A stretch of DNA of 64,000 nt, from the NCBI GenBank assembly GCA_905182985.1, contig CAJJDN010000094.1, positions 47,263 through 111,262 of the forward strand, given 5' to 3'. Positions 1 through 12,416 of the stretch are shown piece after piece. Position 1 is the first letter of the stretch. Every line of letters begins with the position of its first letter. The notes under the pieces were generated by a model that was not told the DNA's origin, made no database searches, and saw only the letters and a list, made by a program, of their open reading frames with translations. Source of the stretch: Paramecium sonneborni (lineage: Eukaryota; Ciliophora; Oligohymenophorea; Peniculida; Parameciidae). The position numbers were made by a program, and so were the translations under genes.

Positions 1-1355
1 TCAGGTACACCTAATTTATCAAAAAGAAGTTCTAATTTAGATTTAGATTCTAAATATTTTTTAATTTTTTCTAATCCTAAATGTTCTTATAAAATTTATT
101 ATAATCTAAATTAAATTTAATAAAAAATATTTACTTAGCTACTTCATTTTATAAATTTAAATAATTCATTTTTTCAATAACAATTTAATCTAATTTTTAT
201 AATATTTCTTCTGATTTTTAAGGATCATATTCTTTTTCTTTATAATTTACACTTTTTATTTTTCCTAACAAATTCTTTTTTATTTTAAAATCAATAAAAT
301 CATTATAATACATTTAAATAACTTCTTTTTATGTTTTTTATAAACAAATATTTTCATTATATTTTGATACAATAAATGATATTGAAAGTATCCAAGATAT
401 TATTGAACCTGTATCTGCTAATATTTCTGATATTTTTGGATATTCAACCATATTTACTATTTTTATTTAATCTAAATTAAAATATAAAATTGAAAATAAT
501 TCCTCACCAAATACTTTTTAAGAGTATTCCCAATCTAAATTTTATATTAAAGCTGTTAAATCAGATAGATAAGATAGTTTTTACGATTTTGATAATAAAA
601 ATCCATCATCTAGAATCAATTCTCCTGACTGCAAAAAAAATTAATTGAAAAATAATCTTCCTTTTTATATATCGAGTACAAAAGATTTGGGAACTTTTTT
701 GAATTGCTTTGCTTTTGGGTCAAATTATTCAATAAATATTTATACCTGAATGAAGTTCTCCTGTTTTAGAAATTTTTAAATTGTATCTTGATCAGCACAC
801 TTTTGTCCATCAACTAATCTTTCTTCTTTGCAAAATCCAAATGATAATGAATAATCTTAAGCATTTATAAAAGAAGATGTTGGTGGTGATCTTGAGATAG
901 TTATATCTTCAATGTAAAATTTATTAACAATTTTTCCATTTTCTTATTTTTCTTATTCATGTCTTAGAGATAAGTTTTATATCTAAAAATATTAGTAAAA
1001 GTACATTTTAAAAATTGCTTGGTATTATTTGAAAAATAGGATTAAAAATTAGATTGTTTGGATCGAAAGGATCTATTGAATTATTAATTTTTTAAAAGTA
1101 ACATACATCAACAAACAGACCTTTCAAAAAAATAGTTTAGTTAACTTCAATCTGTTATTTTAGAGAAGTAATCTTAGGGAGCTTATTATTTTATTGCCAA
1201 TCAACAAATTCTAGAAGAAAATATGCTAAACTAATTCCATATAATGTTAGGGTTAATAATCCACCCATAGCACTTTTTTATGTTGGATTGATTGGTGATA
1301 TTTGAAGCTTATACTCAAAACCAAATTGATCGATTGATTATAAGAAGTATTACAT
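1..1355 (-). CDS. Ciliate membrane protein, 3' end cut by window edge
   Basis: Function not recognised. The frame opens at ATG 1355 and runs past base 1 without a TGA, giving about 435 residues so far. Two introns are visible, 106-134 (29 nt) and 983-1004 (22 nt); removing both keeps one frame. Near the N-terminus there is a hydrophobic helix after a GGLLTLTLYG stretch, followed by a charged loop ending in LPKI. A second hydrophobic segment lies around residue 310 (SWILSISFIV), and the tail is lysine-rich and coiled. From memory this layout, a short N-tail, TM, a large loop, TM and a charged tail, is a common orphan membrane-protein family of ciliates. The subcellular site is unknown. Confidence 0.75.
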
Positions 1356-1730
1356 TATTTTTAATTTGTATATAAATTTGGATTTCAATAAATTTATACG
1401 AAGCTATTTTGATACAAATAATGGTTTTGAAATTTTTAGAATAAGAAAAATATTGAGTCTTGATTAATTTGTAAGTATCAGATTGATATATTTAAAAAGA
1501 AAGAAATTTATGTTTTTAGATTAAGTTGGAATATTCTAAAAATAAAAAATGTAAACAATCTAAAATAAATTAAATGTGGAAAATTATTATTGATTTTATT
1601 TCTTTAAGATATATTAGTATTTCATATTGAATATAACTACAGAAAACAGTTTGTTTATTTTATAGGTATTAGAATATAACTTGGAAGAATTTATATTTAT
1701 ATTTATTTTTATTGTATATATTGATCATAA
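1356..1730. other. Intergenic, AT-rich
   Basis: Lies upstream of the membrane-protein gene and downstream of glutamine synthetase. I see no open frame, RNA gene or repeat that I can support. Confidence 0.5.
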
Positions 1731-2948
1731 TCATGCTAGTGGTTTAGCTGATTGAACCAATAATTGTTTTAGTTAGTTGACATAGGTACTATTTAACAAA
1801 GCAACATCTACTATGACTGCACTGACTAAATATGGATCAATATTGGCAGCAGGTCTTCTATCTTCCAAATATCTATGAAAATAACGATATTAATTACCCT
1901 GCCCCTAATTCTTTGGTTATAACTGGAACTCTGATGGATCCACCTCTTGAACCATCACCCCAGGAGAATTAGTCATAGGAACTTGTTTCATGATTACCTG
2001 TTAATCTTTTTTCATTATTGGCTCCATATAATTTTAAAACTTCTTTATGTGTATTACTTAATAAAGGCATTAATTCATTGACAATATATTTATACCCACC
2101 TTCCCCTCTTGTTTTAATATCAGAATAGTTTGTATGGGCTCCAGAACCATTCCAATCTCCCAAGATGGGTTTAGGATCATAATTTATATCAATACCGAAT
2201 TCTTCACCTAATCTTTCTAGAATATATCTAGCTAACCATAAGTGATCTCCAATTTCAATTCCTTCAGCAATACCAATTTAGAATTCCCATTAAGATGGTG
2301 CAACTTCTGCATTTACTCCAGCAATTTTGATTCCTGCATTCAAACAAGCTCTTAGATGTGCTTCGGCTAAAGCACGTCCAAAGTTGTTTCTTTCTCCTAT
2401 TGAACAATAATATCGTCCTTAAGGATAAGGAAATCCTCCTGTTGGCCATCCAAGAGGCCAAATGTGTGTTGTTCCTGTACGTTTCAATAAGAAATATTCT
2501 TATTCAATTCCAAACCATGGCTTGAAATCTTTGGCTTTTTCCATTATTTCATTAGCAATCCATCTATAATTATAGATTATAATTATTACCTAAAATTATA
2601 TCTTGCTGGAGTCTTTTTATCTGGTAAATATGTTTCACACAACACCAATATGTGAGGATCACCTCTAAAGGGATCTTTCACAAATACAACAGGTTTCAAA
2701 TAAATTTCTGACCATTTTGTATTAGCTTATTCTGTTGATGAGCCATCATATGTCCACCATTCAAGATCAGATATTTAAGTTATAGGTGTTGGATATACCT
2801 ATATTATTATTATAAATAGTACTTTTGTTTTAGATCTCATTCTCTCTCCAGTTCCATCAATCCAAATATATTCAGCCAAGACTTGAGTAACATTCGAATT
2901 TAGTTTATAATAATTAAAATCACGAAGATGTTCAACAGTCTCGGTCAT
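1731..2948 (-). CDS. Glutamine synthetase, eukaryotic type (GSII)
   Basis: Makes glutamine from glutamate, ammonia and ATP, presumably in the cytosol. Introns at 1873-1897, 2564-2589 and 2799-2822 (25, 26, 24 nt) leave 381 codons exactly, 380 residues, close to the usual eukaryotic length. Clear family signatures are WWTYDGSST near the N-terminus, FGIEQEYFL, the glycine-rich AGVNAEVAPSQWEFQIG segment, GDWNGSGAHTNYS, GNHETSS and the arginine-rich RGGSIRVP region. The start at ATG 2948 is the first in-frame ATG after an upstream TGA. Residues for metal and glutamate binding appear intact, so this should be an active enzyme. Neighbours are unrelated. Confidence 0.97.
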
Positions 2949-3403
2949 AAGAGTATCTAAAAATTTATTCAATTATTCTAAACTAAAACGTGTATACAAT
3001 TTCAAATTTAACTGGTTTTATAATTGGTCACAAAATAATAATCATATTAAATTGATATCTAATATTGATTATTATTATATAATTTATTAAACAAGATTTT
3101 GTTTTTTAATATTTATATAGGAATAATTCATTATTAAATCAGAATATCAGTAATTTGCATTTTTCAAAAAAGACTCTCTTTCAATATCCATTATTTTTTG
3201 AAATTTATTAAGAATATTTATATCATACTCAAGCTTGTTTTTTTGCTCATTCTTTTATAACAATTTAATAAGTCATATGTTAATTTTTGAGAAAATTAAT
3301 TATATAAAATGATTTATAGAAAACTTAATTGTCTTAATTATTGTTCTACAATTTAAAGCCTATATGAAACATAATTATTGTTAATATTAATTTTAATATA
3401 TTT
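2949..3403. other. Intergenic between glutamine synthetase and MFS gene
   Basis: Upstream region of glutamine synthetase and 3' flank of the MFS transporter. It is AT-rich with no supported gene. Confidence 0.5.
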
Positions 3404-4801
3404 TCATTAGCCTTTTTATTTTGTTTATTTTGCACTCAACTTATTTTCATTATTTTTATCATGCATGTATAAGGTTATATTACATAATGTACCGAAGATA
3501 GTTACAACTCGAATAAATTACATCATATAAACATAAGAATATTATGTTTCATCCTAAATAATATATCCAACAATTAGAGGTAAAATAGAGAGTCCAATAT
3601 TCTGGATTGATGTTACAACTCCAAATCCAGTTCCTTATGCATTTGCATTAATACATAAGGGAATACAAGGCCAAATAACAGGAGCAAATATAGCAAAGGA
3701 TAGACCACTGATTGTTTAGGCTAATAATGTTAAATTATGGCAATTATCATTTATACAATTAATTTCTACACAATATAAAGATGTAGATATTAGGAGTAAA
3801 ATACCTGAAATCAATATAATTAATGGTCTTTATCCAATTTTATCAACAAAACCACCAAATATAGGAGTAATTATAGCACTTATATAGTATGGTAAACTGT
3901 AAAAAAAGGTAGCCTCTTAATCTTTTAATTAATATCTATTTAAATACAATATTAAGTAATACCTAATCTTAAACATTTGTAAACTATTTTATTATAAAAC
4001 AATGAAAGCACTATATGACAATACACAAGTTAAAGATACAAGATAAAAATCTAATTTAAATTGTTTAATATCAGCTAGACTAACATTAGATTATTCTTCA
4101 TCCTTTTTAATTTATCCATCTCTAAAATCACTAATTTTATCCATTTCAATTTGAATAAATGAAACTCCCCAAACAATTAAAATGATGAAGCAACAAATCA
4201 TCATACAAGATTGAAAACTTTCGTTAAATTGTACATATGTGTATCTTAGTAAATTTACACCTAAAACTGATCCCAATCTTGTAAATGTTAATTTTAATCT
4301 AATAAATATGATTTATATTTCAATTATTATTACCCAAATGCTAAGGCCATTTCTTATCCAACAAACCATTTGCTTACAATGGAACTTTAAGCTACACTCA
4401 TACAAATTTCTCCTCCCATTCCCATAAGCATCATACCTATTTTCAGATAATTATAGTTCAGTATTAATGATCCATAATAACATAGAGCTAGAAATATATT
4501 GAAATAAAATTATACATTATCCAATCACTAGAAAGGCTGTAAATGAAACTAAAGAAGATCTTATTCCAATTTTATCTATTATGATACCTCCAAAAAATGG
4601 AAATATTACATTTGGTAAGGAATAGAATGTAAATAGTTGATTTATATCAGATTATTGAATAGAGAATTACAATTTCATTTGGGAAGCCAAAACTGATGGA
4701 AAATCACTACATAAACAACATCCAACTTAAAAAATGCATGTCATTGCCAAAAATAACCATCTTAATGATGTTTAATGCCAAGAAACTTATTTTTTATCCA
4801 T
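3404..4801 (-). CDS. Major facilitator superfamily transporter, MFSD1-like
   Basis: Predicted 12-helix membrane transporter; the substrate cannot be told from sequence. Introns 3936-3962, 4299-4333 and 4488-4515 (27, 35, 28 nt) give 436 codons exactly, 435 residues. Visible signatures are FFGGIIIDKIGIR after the second helix (the MFS A-type loop), GMGGEICMSVAQSSIVSKW, ISAIITPIFGG and, near the end, a VIWPCIPLC stretch followed by GTGFGVVTSIQNIGL. The last two are typical of the MFSD1-like lysosomal/endosomal branch. The C-terminus is a short charged tail. An endolysosomal location is inferred from the family only. Confidence 0.88.
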
Positions 4802-5065
4802 TTTAATTTATATTAATACTATAAAAAATAGAACAAATAATAAATTCTAAACAATTCACTAAAAATATTGTATTAGCATATTAATATTATTGTATAGGGA
4901 GGAATTAGAAAATTTAATGATAATTTTAAAGATAGAATTATTTTCTATTAATTTTTAATTAATTATATTAAATATAATTATTATAACGGATTGAAAAGAA
5001 GTAAATGAAAAGTGTTCTTAAGTAAATAACAATATCCATTAAAAAGTTAATCAAAATAGTCTTTA

Positions 5066-6645
5066 ATGTTGCATGTAGCAAACAGTATAATAAAAAATAC
5101 AAAAAATGATTTCACAGTAAAAGATTGCGATGTACCAACAATAAATAAGATTCCAGTTTCAAAGCGTATTCAGACAAAACCGAAGGAAAATGCTGTAAGT
5201 GAATACAATGTAATCACAAGATGTGTAACTGAATAAAGAAAAAGCTCTGGTATACTTATTGTTTGATTAGTCACGGAAACTAGTATTAATGAATAAAAGG
5301 AATAGAAAAGGATTCCATCTTATTGTATGAAATGGTTAAATTATAAATATTAGAAGAAAGTATAATAATTCATGAAAATAGGAATTTGTGCAACTAGAGT
5401 AGCAATTTTAAAAAATACTATAAATATAACCTGAGAAGAATATAGTTCATCAAATTGAAAGAGATTTGTCAAGAACAATTAAGGCAGAGAATCATTTTAC
5501 AGAAATTAGAAATATTCTAACTGCATATTCAGTTTATGATCCAAATATAGGATATATTTAGGGGATGAATTACATAGCATCAATTTTATTTAATCATGCT
5601 AAATAAGAGTGGATAGCATTTTGGTTATTTGTAAATTTGATAGAATAGATGGAAATAAGAGATATTTTTTAATTGTCATTAAATGCAATAAACAAATACT
5701 CTAAAATTTTGGATTTTCTTTTGAATAAGTATTTACCAAAAGCTTATGATAATTTATGTTTAAAATAAGTGAACACTGAATTATATATTTAATAATGGAT
5801 TTTAAGTTTGCTTTTGTAATTTATTCCTTTTGATTATACTTAAATGTATTTGGATGGATTATTTAAATAAGGGATATCATATTTTTATATGATAGCATTA
5901 ACAATAATAAAAGTATTTGAAAAGGCAATAGAAGAAGAAGATTAAATAGAAATTTTAATTTTGTTAACATAAAAACAATATGTAATTAAATACGTTAATT
6001 AATTTAGAGTTAATTGAAATGGCCATCAATTTTAGCATTGTAATGGGACATAAATCCAGGTGAATTGAGAGTGTTATTAGATTGTTTTGACAGTGAGACA
6101 AATACTTTTCATAGGCCAAAATTTTAAACACATTGTTCATAATTGACAACAAACTTCTTTGAATTTATAAAAAATAATTGAATTCTATGTAATATAAGAT
6201 TTATAAATTTTATTTAATGGTTTCTAATATTTTAATACTAAAAAATTGCAACAGAATTGTTATAAGATAATTATGAATTTAATGCACCGCCAAAGGGTTG
6301 TTTAGAAATAAAAATATAGAGAAGATATAAGTGAAGCATGTAGGAAAAAAGAGAGTTGAAAAATATCTAGAAGATGAAGTAACTGAAGAAGAGATAATTA
6401 ATCCTAAAAATCTTGATGAAGCTGTTGTAAGTATCTTTATTTTATGACTCAAGAATGAAGAACTTTAAACAGCTGTTATTCATAATGTGGCAGAATTCTA
6501 ATTTAGATTTTTATTAGTTTAATAAATTGGAAATTAAGATATTCCCTGGTAGTTTAACTTTACAGATATTTGTCAACAACTTGAAACTCAAATTATTGAA
6601 ACTATTAATCCTTAATTACCTTAATTAGAAGTTTATTAATATTGA
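5066..6645 (+). CDS. TBC-domain Rab GTPase-activating protein with one in-frame TGA
   Basis: Likely stimulates GTP hydrolysis by a Rab in membrane traffic. The TBC domain (about residues 85-300) is clear: IERDLSRT (catalytic-arginine motif), YDPNIGYIQGMNYIA (glutamine-finger motif), then a helical region with FIPFDYTQMYLDGLF. Seven introns (5250-5270, 5360-5381, 5982-6007, 6093-6114, 6220-6254, 6297-6319, 6427-6453) leave exactly 468 codons, but codon 330 (6144-6146) is TGA. No short GT-AG intron can remove it, and the frame on both sides looks coding. The product either ends there, just after the TBC domain, or is read through, or the base is wrong. ATG 5066 precedes a basic, low-complexity N-terminus. 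Confidence 0.85.
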
Positions 6646-6743
6646 TTACCAAAATATATTTAATAACCTTTTATTGATTTTTGAATTCTAAAATTTACTT
6701 TTTGTAATAATAATACAATCTATTTTTTAAAATTATATTATTA

Positions 6744-7590
6744 ATGATACAAAAAGTTTAGATAATTATTGGCTTATTTTATAGAATAAATTGGTCAGAA
6801 ATTATACAATATATATAACATTAAATTTAGGGCTTCTTATCCTATTCTTAAAATTTGTAAATCTCCACGATTAGGTTTGTTGTTTATCTACTGTAATTAT
6901 GTATTTATAAGGTTTTTATATAAAGATATAATAAAATCAACTATAACCCTAATTATCATTAAATCCATAATATAAGTTTATTAGGCTTGATTTACATTGT
7001 ACTAATTACAAACTTCAAGGAAAGAATAATTTGATTTTAATTTGTATAATGAATGAGATTTCAAATATTTATAATTATTATTATCATACAATTTTTATGT
7101 ATACTTTTCTATAATCAAATTTATTTATGATAATTCTAAAATATTCTCCTGCAAATGAATATCTCCTAGTTTATTATTAATTAAAATGTTAAGTTGACTT
7201 TATTGAGGTTTTACTTCCATTTACCGTTTATGACTATTGTATTATTTTTTATTCCTACTCACAGATTTAAACAGGCTAAGTTTCGACTTATATTTCTTTT
7301 ATATACTAATATTAATTAGACTCTTTTATCCTTAATTTATTTGTGATTTATTCTACAAAAATTGGACTATGTTTTAGCAAAAAGATTAGAATTTCATTGG
7401 TTGAGTTAATTGATAATTCATATTCTAGTTAGTCATTTAAATTCATATGATAATATTAATTTCATAATCAACTATTTATTCTTCATTATTGATCAGAATT
7501 GAAGTTTTAGTTTAATTTTAATTAACTGACTAAATTTAGTATTTAGTTGATTTTATTTTATCTAATTATGGAGCAAACTCTTATAATTGA
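6744..7590 (+). CDS. Orphan hydrophobic protein, probable membrane protein
   Basis: Not recognised. Two 29-nt introns (6756-6784 and 7400-7428) join three exons into exactly 263 codons, 262 residues, ending at TGA 7588-7590. A hydrophobic stretch begins near residue 15 (LGLLILFLKFV) and could be a signal anchor. The middle is rich in Ile, Leu, Tyr and Phe with several potential membrane segments, and there is a final short basic turn before QIHMIILIS. The evidence is the long TGA-free frame and the fit of both introns; no homology is claimed. It lies about 100 bp downstream of the TBC gene on the same strand. Confidence 0.55.
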
Positions 7591-8007
7591 GAAGAAATAT
7601 AATTTTTAAGTTAATGTGTTTGTTTTTATTTTTAGAAATTTAGATTCTGCCAAGGACTTATTATCTAAAAAATAATTGAGATATTGCATTCTTGGAGTAT
7701 TTTAGAGATATTAAATTAATTATGATTTGGAGTGTTATTTCTATTATAAATTGCTATTATGATTGGAACTGAATTTTTGATGTTAGTGGAGATAAATAAT
7801 TCAATAAGACTCTGGAACTGAAAGACATGTGATTATGGTTATGTTTAAAAGTTTTTTGTTCTTGAAAACCATTTTAATTCTAAAGTTTTTAGATAGATTT
7901 AATTTATTATTTGCATCTTTTTTGAAATCTAAAGAAGAAATACCAAAAACCAATTTATTGTCAGTAATGAAATTTTGAAATATTGTATATTTACATGTAA
8001 TAATACT
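7591..8007. other. Interval between convergent genes, unresolved
   Basis: Short open frames exist on both strands, for example a plus-strand frame around 7800-7980, but none has a convincing start, intron fit or domain. It could be extra 3' exons of the membrane-protein gene, or untranslated sequence. Confidence 0.35.
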
Positions 8008-9680
8008 TCACATAAACTCAACTAAAGATTTAGATAAATAAATTAATTAAGTTTCAATTCTAGCTGCAACAGTGAGAAGAGTGATGTGACATAATTCATC
8101 AGCTGTTAGTTAAAGTTTAATTTACTCTATATGAGTTTTTTATATAACATTTGGTGTCCAAATAAGTAATTTTATGAATTATTTCAATTACTGTGGAAGT
8201 AATTTCTCCATCTTTCATAATAAAATATGTTATTTATTAATACCTATGCCCAATAATCTATATCTTCATGTTAATATCTGAATTATCCTTCTCCATAATA
8301 ACGTATGGCTTTTCTGAAGGCTGCAGTAGCTACCTCTTCATTTCCAAAAGAGTTTCTTGTCATTTGTTTAACTTCTTATAATAAATTATTGATAGCATCA
8401 GCACCTTCTAAAAATGCTTCTTTTAAAATAGGATAACTATTTAATTAAAAAGAATATTCCTAATAATTTGAAAACTGTTTACTGAAGATCTCAAGACACT
8501 TTTGCTTTCACAGTAAGATAATTCTGAATTAGAAAAATGTTTAGAAAATTTTTCATCAAAATGCAATTTTAATTATTAATCAGTTTCTTCAACATAAAAG
8601 CTGTAAGATTAAGAAGTTTTTTATCTAATTTAAATTTCCATTTAAACATCTTCAGAAGGAAGTTCTTCATCAAGAAAAGCTGATTACTTAAGTTCTTAGA
8701 GTATCGATTCATTCTGAATAAAATCAATAAAAGATTCATGTTAAGAATATTACAAACTATTATTAACAGAGCTATTATCTATTATAGTATCTATTTCCTT
8801 AAGAATACCATTCCCTAATGAAAAGCTTCCCAAATTATTATAGAATATAAATATCATCAATGATTGTATTAATTCTTTCCTTTTCCACTTACCTTTGAGT
8901 AGTTTATGCAATTCTTAAGATAATTGAGGATCCCATGGTTTAGTAATCAACAGTTTACATAAAGGATCTAATTATTTAATATGTTCATCAACACAATCAT
9001 AACCTATTTCTATCCAATTCTTTTATCCCTCATTTAAATAGAATATTTAGGAAAGTAATAAATATAATTAATCACATCCTGAGGCAGCTGCTCCCTAATA
9101 AATTTAGAATTAAATTAAATTACCATGATAGCCAAATAATATTTTTCATCTTACAATAGTTTAGTCTTAGTATTAAACAAATTATCTACTAATAATGTAT
9201 ATGATTTCAATAATTTTGGAAACCACAGTAAAGGAAATTCATGCAATCCTACTCTCCCATAATTAAAATTAAATATCTTTAACAAATGATCTTATAATTC
9301 TTCTGCTTTTAGAGTTCCAATAACTGGCCAAGGCAATTAAGCATTTTTACCATCAATAAAATCATTTGCCTCCTTTAAAGAAGGAAATTGATTCAGAAAC
9401 TTAGACACTTTGTGAATTTTAGGCTACTTTTGTAGATTATTAATACAGATAGTTTATATTCGATTGCTAAATCTTCATATAAACTAACAACTGATGAAAC
9501 AGGAGTTTGATTGATTACTACCGCTAATTTGGCTTCAACTAAATTTTGGATTGATTAATCTTAACATTCTTATAACTTTTAGAATTGTTATATGCATTAA
9601 TCAAGTAATTACTCATCTTCATCTTTATTAGTCAAATATTCAGGAAATGCAAGACGTAAATTTTCATTTTCTTAATCCAT
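8008..9680 (-). CDS. Sestrin-like protein
   Basis: Sestrins in animals are stress-induced regulators of TORC1 and, in part, antioxidant enzymes. Introns 8212-8243, 8460-8482, 9095-9123 and 9424-9446 (32, 23, 29, 23 nt) leave 522 codons exactly, 521 residues, the usual sestrin size. The N-terminal helical domain has YYLAIMGAAASGC, matching the family YIAIMAAARHxC motif, then a counterpart of the LAHRPW...LLK stretch (ITKPWD...HKLLKG). The middle is an acidic, low-complexity linker. The C-terminal half ends in ADELCHITLLTVAARIETQL, matching the family's [20 protein letters not shown]. The cysteine equivalent to human SESN2 Cys125 is kept, but the Tyr and His of its relay are Gln and Leu. Confidence 0.85.
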
Positions 9681-9721
9681 TTATCTATATATATATTCTT
9701 TATTTATTTTGTACAATAAAC

Positions 9722-10985
9722 TCATTATTATTCATTTTCAATCAATGCAGCAGCACCCATACCAGTAGCAATACACATTGAAATGACACCATATTTAGCC
9801 TTCTTTCTCTTCATTTCTGGTAATAAAGTGGCTACTTATCTAGCACCAGTACATCCTAAGTTTATAAATAATTTATTTACCTAATGGATGTCCTAAAGCA
9901 ATAGCACCTCCTTTTGGATTTACTCTAGTTGGATCAATTCCAACCTTTTATACACTATAAACAGATTGACTGGCAAAAGCTTCATTAATTTCATATATGC
10001 AGATGTCATTTGGTTTCAACGAATTTTTTTATAATAATTATGGAATAGCAGCAGCTGGTCCAATACCCATGATGTTGGGTGGTACACCAGCAACAGTGTA
10101 ATCAATAAATCTAGCTAAGATTGGTAAACCCAATTTTTAAGCATAAGATCTTCTAGCTAAAAGAACAGCAGCAGCACCATCAGTTACTTAAGAAGAATTA
10201 CCAGCTGTTGTTGATCCTTCCTTTCCAAAAGCAGGCTTTAATTTACCTAATCCTTCAAGAGTAGTCTCCTTTCTAATTCCATCATCTTCTGTAACAAGAA
10301 CCTCTTTAGTTTTTTCACCATCTTTAATAAAGGTTTTGACAGGGATAATTTCATCTTTGAATAATCCTTCTTATTGTGCTTTATATGCCTTTTATTAGGA
10401 TTCATAAGCAAATTAATCTTATTATAATCTTGTGACTCCAAATTGAGCTGCAACATTCTCAGATGTTTATCCCATACCCAATAAGCAATCTCTTGCACAT
10501 GGATGATCAAAGATTGCATCACTTAGTAATTCAGCATTCATTTAGCTCTACATATCATACATAGTCATTTATTCAACACCAGCTCCAATACCAATATCCA
10601 ACATTCCAGATCTAATTTTGGCAGCTATTACAGCACAAGCTTCTATTCCTGATGAACAGAATCTATTAATTGCTGTTAAACATGTTGTATCTGGGAATCC
10701 AGATAAAAAGGCAGCCATTTTAGAAACTATGGCACCACTTCCTGGTTGATTAACATTACCAACTACAATGTCTTAGATCAATTTTGGATCAACTTTTGTT
10801 CTTTATAAAAGACCTGTAAAGGCAGTACTAAGAAGAATTTCAGGAGGAGTATCTCTCAATAATCCTCTCTTGGCTTTTGTTAATGGAGTTCTAACAGCAC
10901 CACAAATGACAACATCATTATCACATCTTGCTGGAACAGGTGTACAATTGTTAACCTAAGCACTGATATGTTGGACTCTTTGCAT
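9722..10985 (-). CDS. 3-ketoacyl-CoA thiolase, peroxisomal type
   Basis: Cleaves 3-ketoacyl-CoA to acetyl-CoA and a shortened acyl-CoA in beta-oxidation. One 25-nt intron (9856-9880) leaves 413 codons exactly, 412 residues. Catalytic features are present: NRFCSSG with the acyl-accepting cysteine, [18 protein letters not shown] with the active His, and [11 protein letters not shown] with the second cysteine. The N-terminus [11 protein letters not shown] resembles the PTS2 targeting nonapeptide (R-V-x5-Q-V), as in animal and plant peroxisomal thiolases, so peroxisomal import is likely. It lies head-to-tail with the sestrin gene, 41 bp apart. Confidence 0.95.
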
Positions 10986-11063
10986 TAATAAGATATTTTA
11001 TTTAATTAAATTGCAAATAATTGTTTTTGTATTTGGATAAATCTCTATTCCTAAAATTAGAAT

Positions 11064-12416
11064 TCATGGAATGTTAATTGGAACATATACAAATGGGAAG
11101 AAATCCTCGGTATCTTCTAATTCCTCTTTTGTTCCATATAACCCTACTTGAGATGGATCGGCATATAATTTCAAAAGGGATTATTATACTTTTTTCTCTT
11201 TTCCTTAATCTGGCTATAAATGTTTACTAATTAAAAAATACTTTTATTATGCATTATATATTAGGTTCAGCTGCTCCAAATCTCATAGCAATATCTACAA
11301 CCAATCTAAGTACTTTTAAATGCATATAGGTAATGTATAAGTCACTAAATGCTTTTTCGCATGCTTATTTTAATGTAGTCTATAAAAAGCTAATTGATGA
11401 TGAAATACATTCATATGATCTGATTTAGATTTAAGATCCAATCTTAATTTTTCTCTTTCTTTAGATTCTTAAGATTTGTATTCAAATTCTTTAACAGTAA
11501 TTCTCAACTTGTCTCTAGCTTTTTAGATGAATTCTTCAACTGGTGTTGGTTTTTTATTTTTTCCCTTTTCCTCATCACCTTTGTCAGCAACTTCAAGATC
11601 CTAATCTTTATCAAAAGATTGCTTAACAATCACTACTCTCCAAATGGTTAAGTTATCCTTGTCTTCAATTTAGAATTATCTATTTAATATAGTCTCACAA
11701 ATACCTAGCTGATTAAGGTACAACATTTTCACATAAAAACTCGTAACAAGCTAACCATTCTTAAATTTAAGTCTTAGGCACAATAGCAACTAAGGTGGTT
11801 AGATAATCGCTATAAATGAAATCTCTTGGTTTAACAATTGGTTCTTTCAATACATCAACTAAGTCTCTGACTAATAAATTTCCTTCTTTCTTAGCTACTT
11901 GTTAACTCTAATTCTTCAACTCTTAATAACTTGTTGATTTCTATCTTAAATCTGTTTCCACATGAGTAGCTCTCTAATCAGCATAAATAAATTCTTATAC
12001 CGATGAAATTGCCTTCACCAATTCGGTTAATGCAGATGCTCTAGGAAATGTTTGGTCATTCCATTTAAATTAGAATAAGAAATTCTCAATACTCTCTAAG
12101 AATAATTATTTCTTAATATACATGGTCCATCTTTTAATTCAATAGTGAAATCATAACTAACTTTCTCTGTTACATCCAAATACTATCTCTCAATCTTCTT
12201 TAGCAAACTCTCTACTACTGATTCTTATTTCAATAAACTATCATTGATGAACATCAAGTGATCCAAATTACCCAACTTGAATTTTGCTATATCAGTCTGC
12301 AAAAGTCTTCCTTTAGCTTATCTTGATATTCCTGATGTCAAAACATGTTTCTCCATATCTAACCAAGCCGATTATTCATTAGACTTATGAGGTGCACCAA
12401 TCAGAAAGTATACCAT
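11064..12416 (-). CDS. V-type H+-ATPase subunit C
   Basis: Peripheral-stalk subunit linking the V1 head to the V0 membrane sector of the vacuolar proton pump and governing their reversible assembly. Introns 11214-11241, 11380-11408, 11680-11704 and 12096-12121 (28, 29, 25, 26 nt) leave 415 codons exactly, 414 residues. It matches the family from end to end: the N-terminal YFLIGAP, KFKLGNLDHLM, FKWND, GNLLVRDL, SDYLTTLVAIVP, ENVVPQSA, a charged lysine-rich insert, and a C-terminal MHLKVLRLVVDIAMRFG before DFFPFVYVPI. Start ATG 12416 gives the expected N-terminus. Confidence 0.95.

Noticed and set aside
7590..8000. Response-regulator or kinase-like minus-strand frame
   Set aside because: First looked like a clean 100-codon frame, but no motif, start or intron fit; the true minus-strand gene (sestrin) stops at 8008.
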